From NCBI GenBank assembly GCA_040879025.1, contig JBBDLF010000040.1, positions 152,787-216,786 of the forward strand: 64,000 nucleotides of DNA. The letters run 5' to 3'. Below the pieces are notes generated by a model, which saw only the letters and a list, made by a program, of their open reading frames with translations, searched no databases and was not told the origin of the DNA. Numbering within the stretch: position 1 is the stretch's first letter; every line of letters begins with the position of its first letter. This document shows positions 1 to 8,071 of this stretch, piece by piece. The position numbers were made by a program, and so were the translations under genes. The stretch is from JBBDLF01 sp040879025 (GTDB lineage: Bacteria; Pseudomonadota; Gammaproteobacteria; Pseudomonadales; Pseudohongiellaceae).

Positions 1-711
1 GGCAACACCAATGACGGGTATAACGAATTCTGGAAAGATGAGGGCACTCATGTGCAGCGGATCAACGGGGAATACCGTTCATCCATTATCATCGATCCAC
101 CCGACGGCCAGATTCCTTTTCAGGAAAATGCGCGTTCTTTCTTTCAGAGAGAACCCGGCGCGCCCGGACCCTACGATGGCCCGGAAGCGCGTCCTCTGGC
201 CGAACGCTGCCTGCTGTCCTTCGGTTCCAGTTCCGGTCCGCCCATGCTGCCGGTCATGTACAACAACAATTACCAGATCGTGCAAACATCCGACTATGTA
301 GTCATTCTCGTTGAGATGGTACATGATGCGCGAATCATCCGGCTGAATGACGAACCGATGACGGGCGCGAGCAAATGGATGGGTGACTCCGTTGGCCATT
401 GGGACGGTGGTACGCTGGTGGTGGAAACGGCGGGTTTCAATCCGCAGCAGAGTTTTCGCGGCGCTTCGGAGAGCCTGAAGGTTACCGAGCGCTTCACACG
501 CGTGTCTGAATCCGAGATTCTCTACAGCTTCACAATGGATGATCCCACTGTTTTTAGCCGCGAGTGGACCGGTGAGTTGATGTTCAATGCGCGTCCCTCG
601 CAGGAACCCATTTACGAGTATGCCTGTCATGAGGGCAATTACGCTCTGCCGGGGATTCTGGCGGGCGCCAGACGGCAGGAAATGCAGGAAGCCGAGGCTG
701 CGAACAACTGA
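1..711 (+). CDS. Conserved hypothetical protein, 5' end cut off by the window
   Basis: The frame is open from base 1 to the TGA at 709-711, so only the C-terminal 236 residues or so are visible and the true start lies upstream. The visible part has IDPPDGQIPF, the stretch GPEARPLAERCLLSF, MLPVMYNNNYQI, WMGDSVGHWDGGTLVVET and a C-terminal YEYACHEGNYALPGILAGAR. I recognise this pattern from an uncharacterised family common in Acidobacteria and some Proteobacteria; members are often exported, but the N-terminus is missing here so export cannot be judged. No catalytic function is known to me. A long antisense frame on the same stretch is a shadow. The 244 bases that follow, to 955, hold no gene. 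Confidence 0.8.
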   Translation, partial: GNTNDGYNEFWKDEGTHVQRINGEYRSSIIIDPPDGQIPFQENARSFFQREPGAPGPYDGPEARPLAERCLLSFGSSSGPPMLPVMYNNNYQIVQTSDYVVILVEMVHDARIIRLNDEPMTGASKWMGDSVGHWDGGTLVVETAGFNPQQSFRGASESLKVTERFTRVSESEILYSFTMDDPTVFSREWTGELMFNARPSQEPIYEYACHEGNYALPGILAGARRQEMQEAEAANN

Positions 712-955
712 TTGGGTCTTTAGGGAACCTCTGAACAACTCCTGACCAGCCGGTTAACGGAGAGTTCCGCAAGGGCTCTTCGTTTTTTGTGCGCTTTGCT
801 TTAGTTTAATGCCTTGGGGCGTGCGTTGTGTGCTATAGTCCCGCGCAAATCAAGGGCCGCGGATATTGCAGACCAGTACAGGGTTTGTCACCTTGCCGAT
901 GTGTTCTTTATGTGTGAAGGCAGTATCGGCCAACATGGCCGTTGAAGGATGATTC

Positions 956-1477
956 ATGGACACCTGTTTAATCTGCACTACCTATCTGCCCGCCGAGTTT
1001 GAAGCCATCTCCGGCACACTGCAAAAAAGCTGCGAACGCTGCGCCGCCATCCATGTTTATCAACGAATTCCGGCTGAAGGGCAACCGCCGTTCATCTGGC
1101 GGGCTGAACTGGCCGAAGTGCGGATTGCCGGGGAACTCAAATCGAGCAATACGCTGTGCTGGTGGGGTATGGACACCGGCTTCGGGGAAGATGCCGTCCG
1201 TGTTTTACTCACCCTCGGAAGCGCCTTTCTGGACTTCTATGCCGAGTGGCAAGAACAGCAAAATATCGCGATGTTCACCAAGGAGTTGTTTGTGGCAACC
1301 GGTGGTGGAAGTCTCAAAACAGTCGTTTACTTTCCTCCCGCGGCGCGGGATTTTGCATTGACCCGACAGCATGTGTATTACTGTAAACCACCCTCGACCC
1401 AAAACCTGAAAGCGATGTTCGGTGACCCGGGCGCGCTGGGTGATCTGATTTATTCCAATGGCGGCAACGCCGCCTGA
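956..1477 (+). CDS. Small hypothetical protein with two CxxC pairs (zinc-ribbon-like N-terminus)
   Basis: A 173-residue protein that I do not recognise. A strong Shine-Dalgarno (AAGGA, 945-949) lies six bases before the ATG. The N-terminus has C4-x-x-C7 and C26-x-x-C29, spaced like a zinc ribbon or treble clef. The rest looks like a mixed alpha/beta soluble domain, with GMDTGFGEDAVRVLLTL near residues 70-87 and no membrane segment or signal peptide. Metal binding is an inference from the cysteine spacing alone. It stands alone between the partial gene upstream and the convergent gorA, and a long perfect hairpin follows about 110 bases after its stop. Confidence 0.7.
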   Translation: MDTCLICTTYLPAEFEAISGTLQKSCERCAAIHVYQRIPAEGQPPFIWRAELAEVRIAGELKSSNTLCWWGMDTGFGEDAVRVLLTLGSAFLDFYAEWQEQQNIAMFTKELFVATGGGSLKTVVYFPPAARDFALTRQHVYYCKPPSTQNLKAMFGDPGALGDLIYSNGGNAA

Positions 1478-1590
1478 TGCGGGCGGCCGCGTACCTGAAA
1501 TCATCTGTCTGATGCCGCCATTCGACCACAAATCGAATCCAATGAGGACAGCATTCTGACAAGAGGGCAAAGGGCCGGCGAGCGCCCTTG

Positions 1591-1646
1591 CGCTCCATCC
1601 CACTATTTCCGGTAATCTTTATTACCGGAAATAGTGGGATGGAGCG
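1591..1646. repeat. 26-bp perfect inverted repeat with a 4-base loop
   Basis: Arms 1591-1616 and 1621-1646 are exact reverse complements of 26 bases each, separated by CTTT. The arms read CGCTCCATCC...GGTAAT and back. It lies between the stop of the CxxC protein gene (1477) and the convergent gorA stop (1657-1659). There is no T-tract on either side, so it is not a textbook intrinsic terminator, though it could still block RNA decay or stop transcription in both directions. A REP- or MITE-like element is the other reading. Confidence 0.9.
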
Positions 1647-1656
1647 AAATGACCGG

Positions 1657-3045
1657 TTATCGGGTTCTGGTGCGCATGGTCACGAGTTCCTCGGCAAGCG
1701 TCGGGTGAATGCCCAGGGTGCGGTCAAAGTCCGCCTTGGTGGCTCCCATATTGATGGCCACGGCAAAGCCCTGGATGATCTCTCCCGCGTCCTGGCTGAT
1801 CAGATGCAGGCCGATAACCCGGTCTGTGCTTTTCTCTACGATCATTTTGATGAAGGCACGTTCATCCCGGCCGGTCAGCGTGTGCTTGAGGGGTTTTGTG
1901 TTGGCCAGATAGGTGTCGCAGGCGCGGCCTTCGGACACCGCCTGTTCCTCTGTGAGGCCCACTGTGCCGATATTGGGATGACAGAAAACGGTGGTGGGAA
2001 TATTGGCGTAACTCATATGATGCCTGTCCTGGCCCGCCGAGAACAGATTGCGGACCACCACTTCAGCCTCGGCCAGCGCCACGGGTGTCAGTTCCATGCG
2101 GTCGATTGCGTCGCCAACCGCGTAGACTCCCGGCGCGCTGGTCTGAAAATCGGCATCCACCTGTATGGCGCCGTTGGCACTTAATGCAACACCCGCGGAT
2201 TCCAGACCGAGGTCTGCCGTATGGGGATTTCTGCCCGTGGCGAACAGCACCAGATCGGTCTCAACCGGGTCTCCGCGGTCCAGGTCCACCAGCAGTCGAT
2301 TATTGTCCAGTTTCCTGATACCACCCACACTGGTCCCAAGCCTAAGAGACACCTTGCGCGCCAGTGCATTGCCGATGAATACCCGTACATCTTCATCAAA
2401 ACCGCGCAGCAGTCTGTCACCGCGGTGCGTTAGAATCACCCGTGTGCCGAGGCCCGACATGATGCTGGCGAATTCCACCCCGATGTATCCACCGCCAACG
2501 ATCAGCATTGATTGTGGAAGTTTTTTCAACGAAAACATCTGGTTGGACGTAATACCCAATTCATTTCCCGGGATTGGGGGCAGATTGGGCCAGCCACCTA
2601 CAGCCAGGAGCATGTAACGCCAGGTGATCCGATGTTCGGTTTTTCCGTCGGGTTTGCCGTCACCGAGCAGCTTTACGCTGTTGTGGCCTGTCACTTCAGC
2701 CCGCTGTTCAAAAATAGTGACCTTGCTGTCTTCCAGAATATCCTTATAAACAATGTTTAAACGTTTGATTTCTTTATCTTTATTATCTACAAGACGGGTC
2801 CAGTCGAGCCGGGCTTCCGTACTCTTCCAGCCAAAACCGGCGCTGTCTTCAAAATCCTCCGTGTAATGCGCGGCGTAGCTGAACAATTTCTTGGGTATGC
2901 AGCCCACGTTGACGCAGGTGCCGCCGAAATAGCGTTCTTCCGTTATGCCTACCCGCGCTCCCAGCGCCGCGGCTATCCGGGCAGCACGCACGCCGCCGGA
3001 CCCCGCTCCAATAATGAAGAGGTCGAAATCAAATGTCTCCGTCAC
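1657..3045 (-). CDS. gorA: Glutathione-disulfide reductase
   Basis: Reduces glutathione disulfide with NADPH in the cytoplasm. The 462-residue protein opens with the FAD-binding GAGSGGVRAA, followed by the redox-active disulfide in GGTCVNVGCIPKKL (C45 and C50). The NADPH-binding GGGYIGVEFA comes near residue 180, and the dimerisation-domain HPTLAEE (H447, E452) lies at the C-terminus, giving the His-Glu pair of this family. Length and motifs match glutathione reductase rather than lipoamide dehydrogenase, which is present separately at 28961-30427. It is transcribed divergently from the AlkB-type gene with only 52 bases between the start codons, so the two probably share a promoter region. 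Confidence 0.96.
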   Translation of the reverse strand: MTETFDFDLFIIGAGSGGVRAARIAAALGARVGITEERYFGGTCVNVGCIPKKLFSYAAHYTEDFEDSAGFGWKSTEARLDWTRLVDNKDKEIKRLNIVYKDILEDSKVTIFEQRAEVTGHNSVKLLGDGKPDGKTEHRITWRYMLLAVGGWPNLPPIPGNELGITSNQMFSLKKLPQSMLIVGGGYIGVEFASIMSGLGTRVILTHRGDRLLRGFDEDVRVFIGNALARKVSLRLGTSVGGIRKLDNNRLLVDLDRGDPVETDLVLFATGRNPHTADLGLESAGVALSANGAIQVDADFQTSAPGVYAVGDAIDRMELTPVALAEAEVVVRNLFSAGQDRHHMSYANIPTTVFCHPNIGTVGLTEEQAVSEGRACDTYLANTKPLKHTLTGRDERAFIKMIVEKSTDRVIGLHLISQDAGEIIQGFAVAINMGATKADFDRTLGIHPTLAEELVTMRTRTR

Positions 3046-3097
3046 GGTCTTTCTAATCCTTCTGTCACTTAATCCGGTTGCGTATCATTCAGACATT

Positions 3098-3760
3098 ATG
3101 CGCTTTTTTGACCTTACAGACGATGCAGCGTCTCCTGTGACCCATGATCTGGGCGACGCTGAACTGATCGAGATTCCCGGGGCGTTCAATACCCGGGATG
3201 CCGATCACTATCTGGCCGCGCTGACGATCGGGTTGCCCTGGGAACAGAAAACAGTGCGGATCGCCGGACGCACCATGCCCACGCCGCGCCTGCAATGCTG
3301 GTTTGGCGATAAAGAGGCGGTGTACGGCTATTCCGGGATCAGGCTGACGCCCCTGCCCTGGTCCGACCTGTTGCTGGAAATCAAATCCCGAGTAGAGCAA
3401 GTATGCGACCAGCGGTTTAACAGTATGTTGGCAAATTACTACCGGGACGGCCGCGACAGTGTATCCTGGCACAGCGATAACGAGGCCGGGTTGGGGTCTG
3501 AACCGGTAATCGCCTCGCTCAGCCTGGGCGCGGAGCGACGGTTCGACATCAAACCGAAACGGGGAACGGTCACGGAAAGGCGCAGCCTGCAACTGGCCCA
3601 CGGCAGCCTGTTGATCATGGGTCCCACGATGCAACACCACTGGCTTCATCAGATACCCAAGACAAAACAGGAAACCGGGCCCCGCATAAACCTGACCTTC
3701 CGGCTGGTGTTGCCTGGGGGGCAAAACCAGCCACGGGGACGGCAAACGGCCGCCTCCTGA
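3098..3760 (+). CDS. AlkB-family alpha-ketoglutarate-dependent DNA/RNA demethylase
   Basis: Predicted Fe(II)/2-oxoglutarate dioxygenase that removes alkyl lesions from bases. From ATG 3098 the product is 220 residues. The iron ligands are visible as WHSDNE (H125, D127) and the distal WLHQIPK (H184). The 2-oxoglutarate-binding arginines are in RINLTFR (R196, R202), and NYYRDGRDSVSWH is the usual lead-in. The arrangement resembles the ALKBH2/ALKBH3-like bacterial group more than E. coli AlkB. An open frame extends upstream to 2945, but that part is antisense to gorA, so 3098 is preferred. The start-to-start distance to gorA is short. Confidence 0.92.
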   Translation: MRFFDLTDDAASPVTHDLGDAELIEIPGAFNTRDADHYLAALTIGLPWEQKTVRIAGRTMPTPRLQCWFGDKEAVYGYSGIRLTPLPWSDLLLEIKSRVEQVCDQRFNSMLANYYRDGRDSVSWHSDNEAGLGSEPVIASLSLGAERRFDIKPKRGTVTERRSLQLAHGSLLIMGPTMQHHWLHQIPKTKQETGPRINLTFRLVLPGGQNQPRGRQTAAS

Positions 3761-3883
3761 CGTGATTGATGCCGCGTGGAGCGGAAAACTGTTATCCCCG
3801 GCCGACAATATTGCTAATATTGGACCATCCCCGCCCCGATGCCGGGGTCCCCTGTATCCGCCGCAAGCATGCAAGGACTGGTA

Positions 3884-5557
3884 ATGCGACAATTCTTCAT
3901 CCTGCTGTTCATCAGCGTGTTTTCCCTCCAGACGCTCGCCAACACTGTCAGTGGCCACAATGGCGCCGTGGCGTCACGTTCCGAGATCGCCTCCCAGGTG
4001 GGAGTGGACATCATGCAGCGGGGCGGGAACGCCATCGATGCCGCGGTGGCTGTCGGTTTTGCGTTGGCGGTAACGTATCCGTCGGCCGGCAATATCGGCG
4101 GCGGCTCGTTTTTTGTCATCCATACTGCGGACGGTGAGGCCATCACACTGGATGCGCGGGAAAAGGCACCGCTGAGCGCGCACGAGGATATGTTTCTGGA
4201 TGAACAAGGCAACCTGGACCGGCGCCTTTCCATGGCAAGCCTGCTGGCTTCAGGGGTACCCGGCACCGTGGCCGGACTGCTGGAAGCGCTTGATCGCCAC
4301 GGCACCATGACCCGCGCGGAGGTTATCGCGCCTGCCATACGGCTTGCCCGGGAAGGGTTTGCATTGAACGAGGATCTTGCCGGTCAGTTCGCGGGTGTCC
4401 TGCGATCGATGCAGGCATACCCCGCCTCAATGGCCGTGTTCACGAATGACGGCGACCCCTACCAGGCAGGCGATGTCTGGGCCCAACCGGCACTGGCGGA
4501 CACGCTCGAGCGCATTTCCGAGCAGGGGCGGGACGGCTTCTATCGCGGACACACGGCGGACCTGCTCGTAGCTGAAATGGAGAGAAACGGGGGCATGATT
4601 TCGCACAGGGATCTGCAGGAGTACGATGTGCAGTGGCGGCAACCGATCAAGGGTTCCTATCGCGACTACACAATCTGGTCGATGCCGCCCTCTTCTTCCG
4701 GCGGTATTCTGTTGGTGCAAATGTTGAATATGCTCGAGCCGTTTCATGTCGGCGCAATGGGTCCCGGTTCCGCGCCGACAGTTCACCTGATGGTGGAAGC
4801 CCAGCGGCGCGCCTATGCCGACCGCGCCCGGCATCTGGGAGATACTGATTACTATCCAGTACCGATGGAACAACTGATATCCAAGGACTATGCCCGAACG
4901 CGTTTTGACTCTTTCGATTCCGATGCGGCCACGCCCAGCGAGACAATCGCTCCGGGGAGCTGGCCCGGTGAGTCGACACAGACTACCCACTATTCCGTGA
5001 TGGATGGTAGCGGTAACGCCGTATCGGTTACCACCACACTCAACAGCGGTTACGGGAATAAAATTGTCGTCCCAGGTGCCGGCTTTCTGCTTAACAATGA
5101 AATGGATGACTTCTCGGCCAAGCCCAATGTGCCCAACAGCTACGGTTTGATAGGCGGCGAAGCCAATAAGGTTGAACCGGGTAAACGGATGCTGAGTTCG
5201 ATGACGCCGACCATCGTGACACGTAATGAAACACCAATACTGGTCACCGGTTCTCCTGGTGGCTCGACGATTATCAATACAGTGTTCCAGGTGGTTGTGA
5301 ACGTGATTGATCACCAGATGTCTCTGGCCGATGCAGTCGCGAGTCCGCGTTTCCATCATCAATGGCAACCCGATGCGGTCCGCTTTGAAGAAGGCGCGTT
5401 TGCACCGGGGGTCAAAGAGCGCCTCGAGGCGATGGGGCATTCACAGTTGCGCGAGTCCGGCTTTGGTATGGGTGATGCCAACTCCATTTACTTTGATGGC
5501 GAAACCATTACTGCCACCTCCGATCCGAGGAATGCCGGCGGCGCCGCCGCGTATTAG
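3884..5557 (+). CDS. ggt: Gamma-glutamyltransferase (glutathione hydrolase) precursor
   Basis: Periplasmic enzyme that cleaves or transfers the gamma-glutamyl group of glutathione. The chosen ATG has AAGGA six bases upstream (3873-3877) and opens directly into a signal peptide (MRQFFILLFISVFSLQTLA); an earlier ATG at 3839 would put a hydrophilic extension in front. The 557-residue proenzyme has DAREKAP (R92, substrate carboxylate), GGNAIDAAVA, and TTHYSVMD, whose first threonine (T367) is the predicted self-cleaving nucleophile that forms the large and small subunits. LLNNEMDDFS and LSSMTPTIV follow as usual. Lying close to gorA, it suggests a small glutathione-related neighbourhood. Confidence 0.95.
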   Translation: MRQFFILLFISVFSLQTLANTVSGHNGAVASRSEIASQVGVDIMQRGGNAIDAAVAVGFALAVTYPSAGNIGGGSFFVIHTADGEAITLDAREKAPLSAHEDMFLDEQGNLDRRLSMASLLASGVPGTVAGLLEALDRHGTMTRAEVIAPAIRLAREGFALNEDLAGQFAGVLRSMQAYPASMAVFTNDGDPYQAGDVWAQPALADTLERISEQGRDGFYRGHTADLLVAEMERNGGMISHRDLQEYDVQWRQPIKGSYRDYTIWSMPPSSSGGILLVQMLNMLEPFHVGAMGPGSAPTVHLMVEAQRRAYADRARHLGDTDYYPVPMEQLISKDYARTRFDSFDSDAATPSETIAPGSWPGESTQTTHYSVMDGSGNAVSVTTTLNSGYGNKIVVPGAGFLLNNEMDDFSAKPNVPNSYGLIGGEANKVEPGKRMLSSMTPTIVTRNETPILVTGSPGGSTIINTVFQVVVNVIDHQMSLADAVASPRFHHQWQPDAVRFEEGAFAPGVKERLEAMGHSQLRESGFGMGDANSIYFDGETITATSDPRNAGGAAAY

Positions 5558-5577
5558 CCCGTCAATTGAAGCACGGC

Positions 5578-6702
5578 GTGGATCAGTTCGATATTGCCAT
5601 CGTAGGAGCCGGAGTCATCGGTCTTGCGATCGCCGCCCGATTGACCTCCACGGTCGGCAAGCCTCCCGCCGTTGTTTTATTGGAAAAGGAAGACCGGTTT
5701 GGCAGCCATACAAGCAGCCGCAACAGCGAAGTCATCCATGCCGGTATTTATTACCCTGCCGAAAGCCTGAAAGCAAAATTTTGTGTTCGCGGCAGGCAAA
5801 TGCTTTATGATCATTGCCTTGAGCACCACGTTCCCCATAAGAAAACCGGAAAACTGATTGTTGCCCAGAGCGGCGAAACAGAAGAGCTTGAACGTTTATT
5901 TAACAATGCGTCTGACTGTGGCGTGTCCGATCTGGAGTGGCTGGACAAGGCCCAACTGAAGAAACTGGAGCCCGAATTGCAGGCTCGGGCCGCCCTGCTC
6001 TCGCCTTCCACGGGAATCATTGACAGCCATAGCCTCATGCTCAGCCTTCTCCATCAGGCGCAGAGCCAGGGAACGATTTTTTCAGCCAACACAGAATTTG
6101 TCGGCGCCGAACCCGGAGGTAGCGGATTCATGATCCGGACTGTCCACCCGGGTGAAAATGACTACCGTTTTCAAGCCCGCGCCTTGATAAACTGCTGCGG
6201 GCTTGATGCGGGCGGTATTGCGTCAAGAATCCAGGGACTGGAGCGGAAATCAATCCCCGTAACGCATTTCTGCAAAGGCGATTATTTCACCTATCAACAC
6301 AAAAGCCCGTTTTCACATCTGATTTACCCGGTTCCTGACAGAAAGCACACGGTATTAGGGATACATGGCACTTTGGATATGGCAGGCCGGCTCCGTTTCG
6401 GTCCTGATGCCCGATACATTTTATGCCCGGACTACATGGTGGATGAGAAAAAGGCCACCCATTTCAGTACAGCGGTATCGCGGTATTTTCCCTCCATCAG
6501 AAGCTCGGATCTGCAGCCGGCCTATGCCGGTGTCAGGCCGAGATTAACCGGTCCCGCGGGTGGGTTTGCCGATTTCGTCATCCAGACTGAAACCGATCAC
6601 GGTCTGCCCGGGCTGATACAGCTTTTCGGTATTGAATCTCCGGGCTTGAGCAGTTGCCTTGCCATCGCGGACTGTATCGCCGGCAAATTGGACATTCACT
6701 AG
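5578..6702 (+). CDS. LhgO-like FAD-dependent oxidoreductase (L-2-hydroxyglutarate dehydrogenase family)
   Basis: A DAO-superfamily flavoprotein. The N-terminal DIAIVGAGVIGLAIAARL is the FAD-binding motif, and SHTSSRNSEVIHAGIYYP is the signature of the LhgO/L2HGDH group, which oxidises L-2-hydroxyglutarate to 2-oxoglutarate and passes electrons to quinone. The C-terminal part (YAGVRPRLTGP, GIESPGLSSCLAIADCIA) also fits. The start is uncertain: GTG 5578 gives MDQFDIAIVG, while an in-frame TTG at 5566 adds four residues; neither has a strong ribosome site. It begins about 20 bases after ggt, so is probably co-transcribed. Its stop overlaps the stop of pilZ on the other strand. Substrate is inferred from family only. 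Confidence 0.85.
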   Translation: MDQFDIAIVGAGVIGLAIAARLTSTVGKPPAVVLLEKEDRFGSHTSSRNSEVIHAGIYYPAESLKAKFCVRGRQMLYDHCLEHHVPHKKTGKLIVAQSGETEELERLFNNASDCGVSDLEWLDKAQLKKLEPELQARAALLSPSTGIIDSHSLMLSLLHQAQSQGTIFSANTEFVGAEPGGSGFMIRTVHPGENDYRFQARALINCCGLDAGGIASRIQGLERKSIPVTHFCKGDYFTYQHKSPFSHLIYPVPDRKHTVLGIHGTLDMAGRLRFGPDARYILCPDYMVDEKKATHFSTAVSRYFPSIRSSDLQPAYAGVRPRLTGPAGGFADFVIQTETDHGLPGLIQLFGIESPGLSSCLAIADCIAGKLDIH

Positions 6703-7055
6703 AATATGAAACTGGCGACGAGTTCCTCAGGCTGACCGGCCAGCATGGCATTGATCCGGCGTCTCGCTGCGCCGTCGCGATCACAAAACCGAACACCGAT
6801 TCCCTGCCGGCGCTTGTCCAGTGGGCGCGATGAGGTAATCCAGACGATGTTACCGGCCACGGCGAGGGTCTCGTCACGGTTCTTGACCAGGTTCTTGTCA
6901 AAGTGCAACAGCAAAAAGACTTGTGTGCCAGGCAAGTATTCGCCGGATGTGGAAATGAACAAACCGCCGCCCTTGATCATCGGCATCCAGGCCGACTGCA
7001 GAGTACTGTAGTCGCTGATGCGCAATACGAAGACAGTTGAGGCCGGAGCGGTCAT
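6699..7055 (-). CDS. pilZ: PilZ domain protein, type IV pilus PilZ ortholog
   Basis: A 118-residue single PilZ domain. It resembles Pseudomonas PilZ along its length (WMPMIKGGGLFI, VAGNIVWIT, GIGVRF) and sits in the same place, directly after holB with an 8-base gap. Like that protein, it has no RxxxR c-di-GMP-binding motif at the N-terminus, so it is more likely a partner protein than a c-di-GMP receptor. In Pseudomonas and Xanthomonas, PilZ is needed for pilus assembly; no other pilus genes are in this window. The stop codon shares the palindrome CTAG (6699-6702) with the LhgO-like gene on the plus strand. Confidence 0.88.
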   Translation of the reverse strand: MTAPASTVFVLRISDYSTLQSAWMPMIKGGGLFISTSGEYLPGTQVFLLLHFDKNLVKNRDETLAVAGNIVWITSSRPLDKRRQGIGVRFCDRDGAARRRINAMLAGQPEELVASFIF

Positions 7056-7063
7056 GGCGTGGT

Positions 7064-8071
7064 TCAGAGCTTCCCTAGTGTTGCCCAGCGATGGAAAAGC
7101 GATTCCAGCAATAGTTGGGAATTGGGAGTGAAACGTTCCAGTTGATCCCTTGCTATTTGTGATTCGTCATGCAATTCAGATAGCTTACGCAACAAAACGA
7201 GCGAGCGTCTTGTTGCAAACCAGTCAGCCAGACTGTGCATCCGGGGGCCAATCAACAACCCTTCGCGACCGGTCAGCAGATACTTCAAAAGTATAGACGA
7301 GGCCAGCGCCAGTTGCTCAACCACCAGAACAGAATGTTCCTTCCTGTATTTTTCAGCCAGCGCCACGGGGCTCACCTCGCGCCGCAACAAGCCGTCGAAC
7401 GCGTCAAGAATTTCGCCCTGTTGACCGTTTTCCTCACCTTGCAGCAGCGCGAGCGCGGGTAATGGCTGACCTGCCGCAGCCGCTATGGCTGCGTCCACCG
7501 AATCGACTCCGCTTGCCTGTTGCAGCCACTGTCGACTGACGTCGATATCCGGCCTGGCAAAAAGCAGGCGCTGGCAGCGGCTGCGAATGGTCGGCAAAAG
7601 CGAGCCGGGCTTGTCTGTCAGCAGAAAAATGACCGTATCTCCGGGAGGTTCTTCCAGTGTCTTGAGCAAGGCGTTGGCGCCGGCGGGATGCAGCCTTTCC
7701 GCCTGGCTCAAAATGACCACTTTGCGTGTCGCGGTGTGCGGTGTTTTTTCCGCGAACATGGCCAGTTCACGTATCTGGTCAATTTTCAGTACCTTGCTGC
7801 CTTCTTCCGATTTCACGATGCGCAAATCAGGATGCTGTCCTCCGGCAGCCACGATACAGCTGTGACACAGGCCGCAGGCATGGTCACTTTGCGGTGATTC
7901 GCAGAACAGCAAATCACAGAACGCGCGCACAAGTGCTTCCTTGCCCAGGCCGGATTCGCCGCAAACCAGATACGCATGAGCCAGCCGTTGGCGGTGCCAC
8001 TGTGTCAACAAACGTTGCCACTGTGACAGTTGCCAGGGATGGGGAATTCCGCTTTCAGTAAAGCGCGTCAC
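7064..8071 (-). CDS. holB: DNA polymerase III subunit delta'
   Basis: Clamp-loader subunit. 335 residues. It begins with the AAA+ fold (HAYLVCGESGLGKEALVRA, a P-loop GESGLGKE), has the zinc-binding CGLCHSC with an upstream cysteine (near residues 57-70), and carries NALLKTLEEPPGDTVIFLLT and the arginine-containing TIRSRCQRL (sensor region) typical of delta'. The start overlaps the tmk stop by four bases (ATGA), indicating translational coupling. It belongs to the pabC-mltG-tmk-holB-pilZ string. Confidence 0.95.
   Translation of the reverse strand: MTRFTESGIPHPWQLSQWQRLLTQWHRQRLAHAYLVCGESGLGKEALVRAFCDLLFCESPQSDHACGLCHSCIVAAGGQHPDLRIVKSEEGSKVLKIDQIRELAMFAEKTPHTATRKVVILSQAERLHPAGANALLKTLEEPPGDTVIFLLTDKPGSLLPTIRSRCQRLLFARPDIDVSRQWLQQASGVDSVDAAIAAAAGQPLPALALLQGEENGQQGEILDAFDGLLRREVSPVALAEKYRKEHSVLVVEQLALASSILLKYLLTGREGLLIGPRMHSLADWFATRRSLVLLRKLSELHDESQIARDQLERFTPNSQLLLESLFHRWATLGKL

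Noticed and set aside
1588..2184. 198-codon plus-strand frame starting at the 26-bp hairpin
   Set aside because: It runs opposite gorA's C-terminal half, and gorA's motifs there are intact.
3089..3958. 289-codon minus-strand frame opposite the AlkB-type gene and ggt leader
   Set aside because: Antisense to well-supported coding sequence on the other strand; looks like a GC-bias shadow.
4427..5440. 337-codon minus-strand frame opposite ggt
   Set aside because: Lies wholly within ggt, which has clear motifs throughout; no independent ribosome site or family resemblance.
6699..7055. c-di-GMP receptor role for the PilZ protein
   Set aside because: The N-terminal RxxxR motif needed for binding is absent, as in Pseudomonas PilZ.
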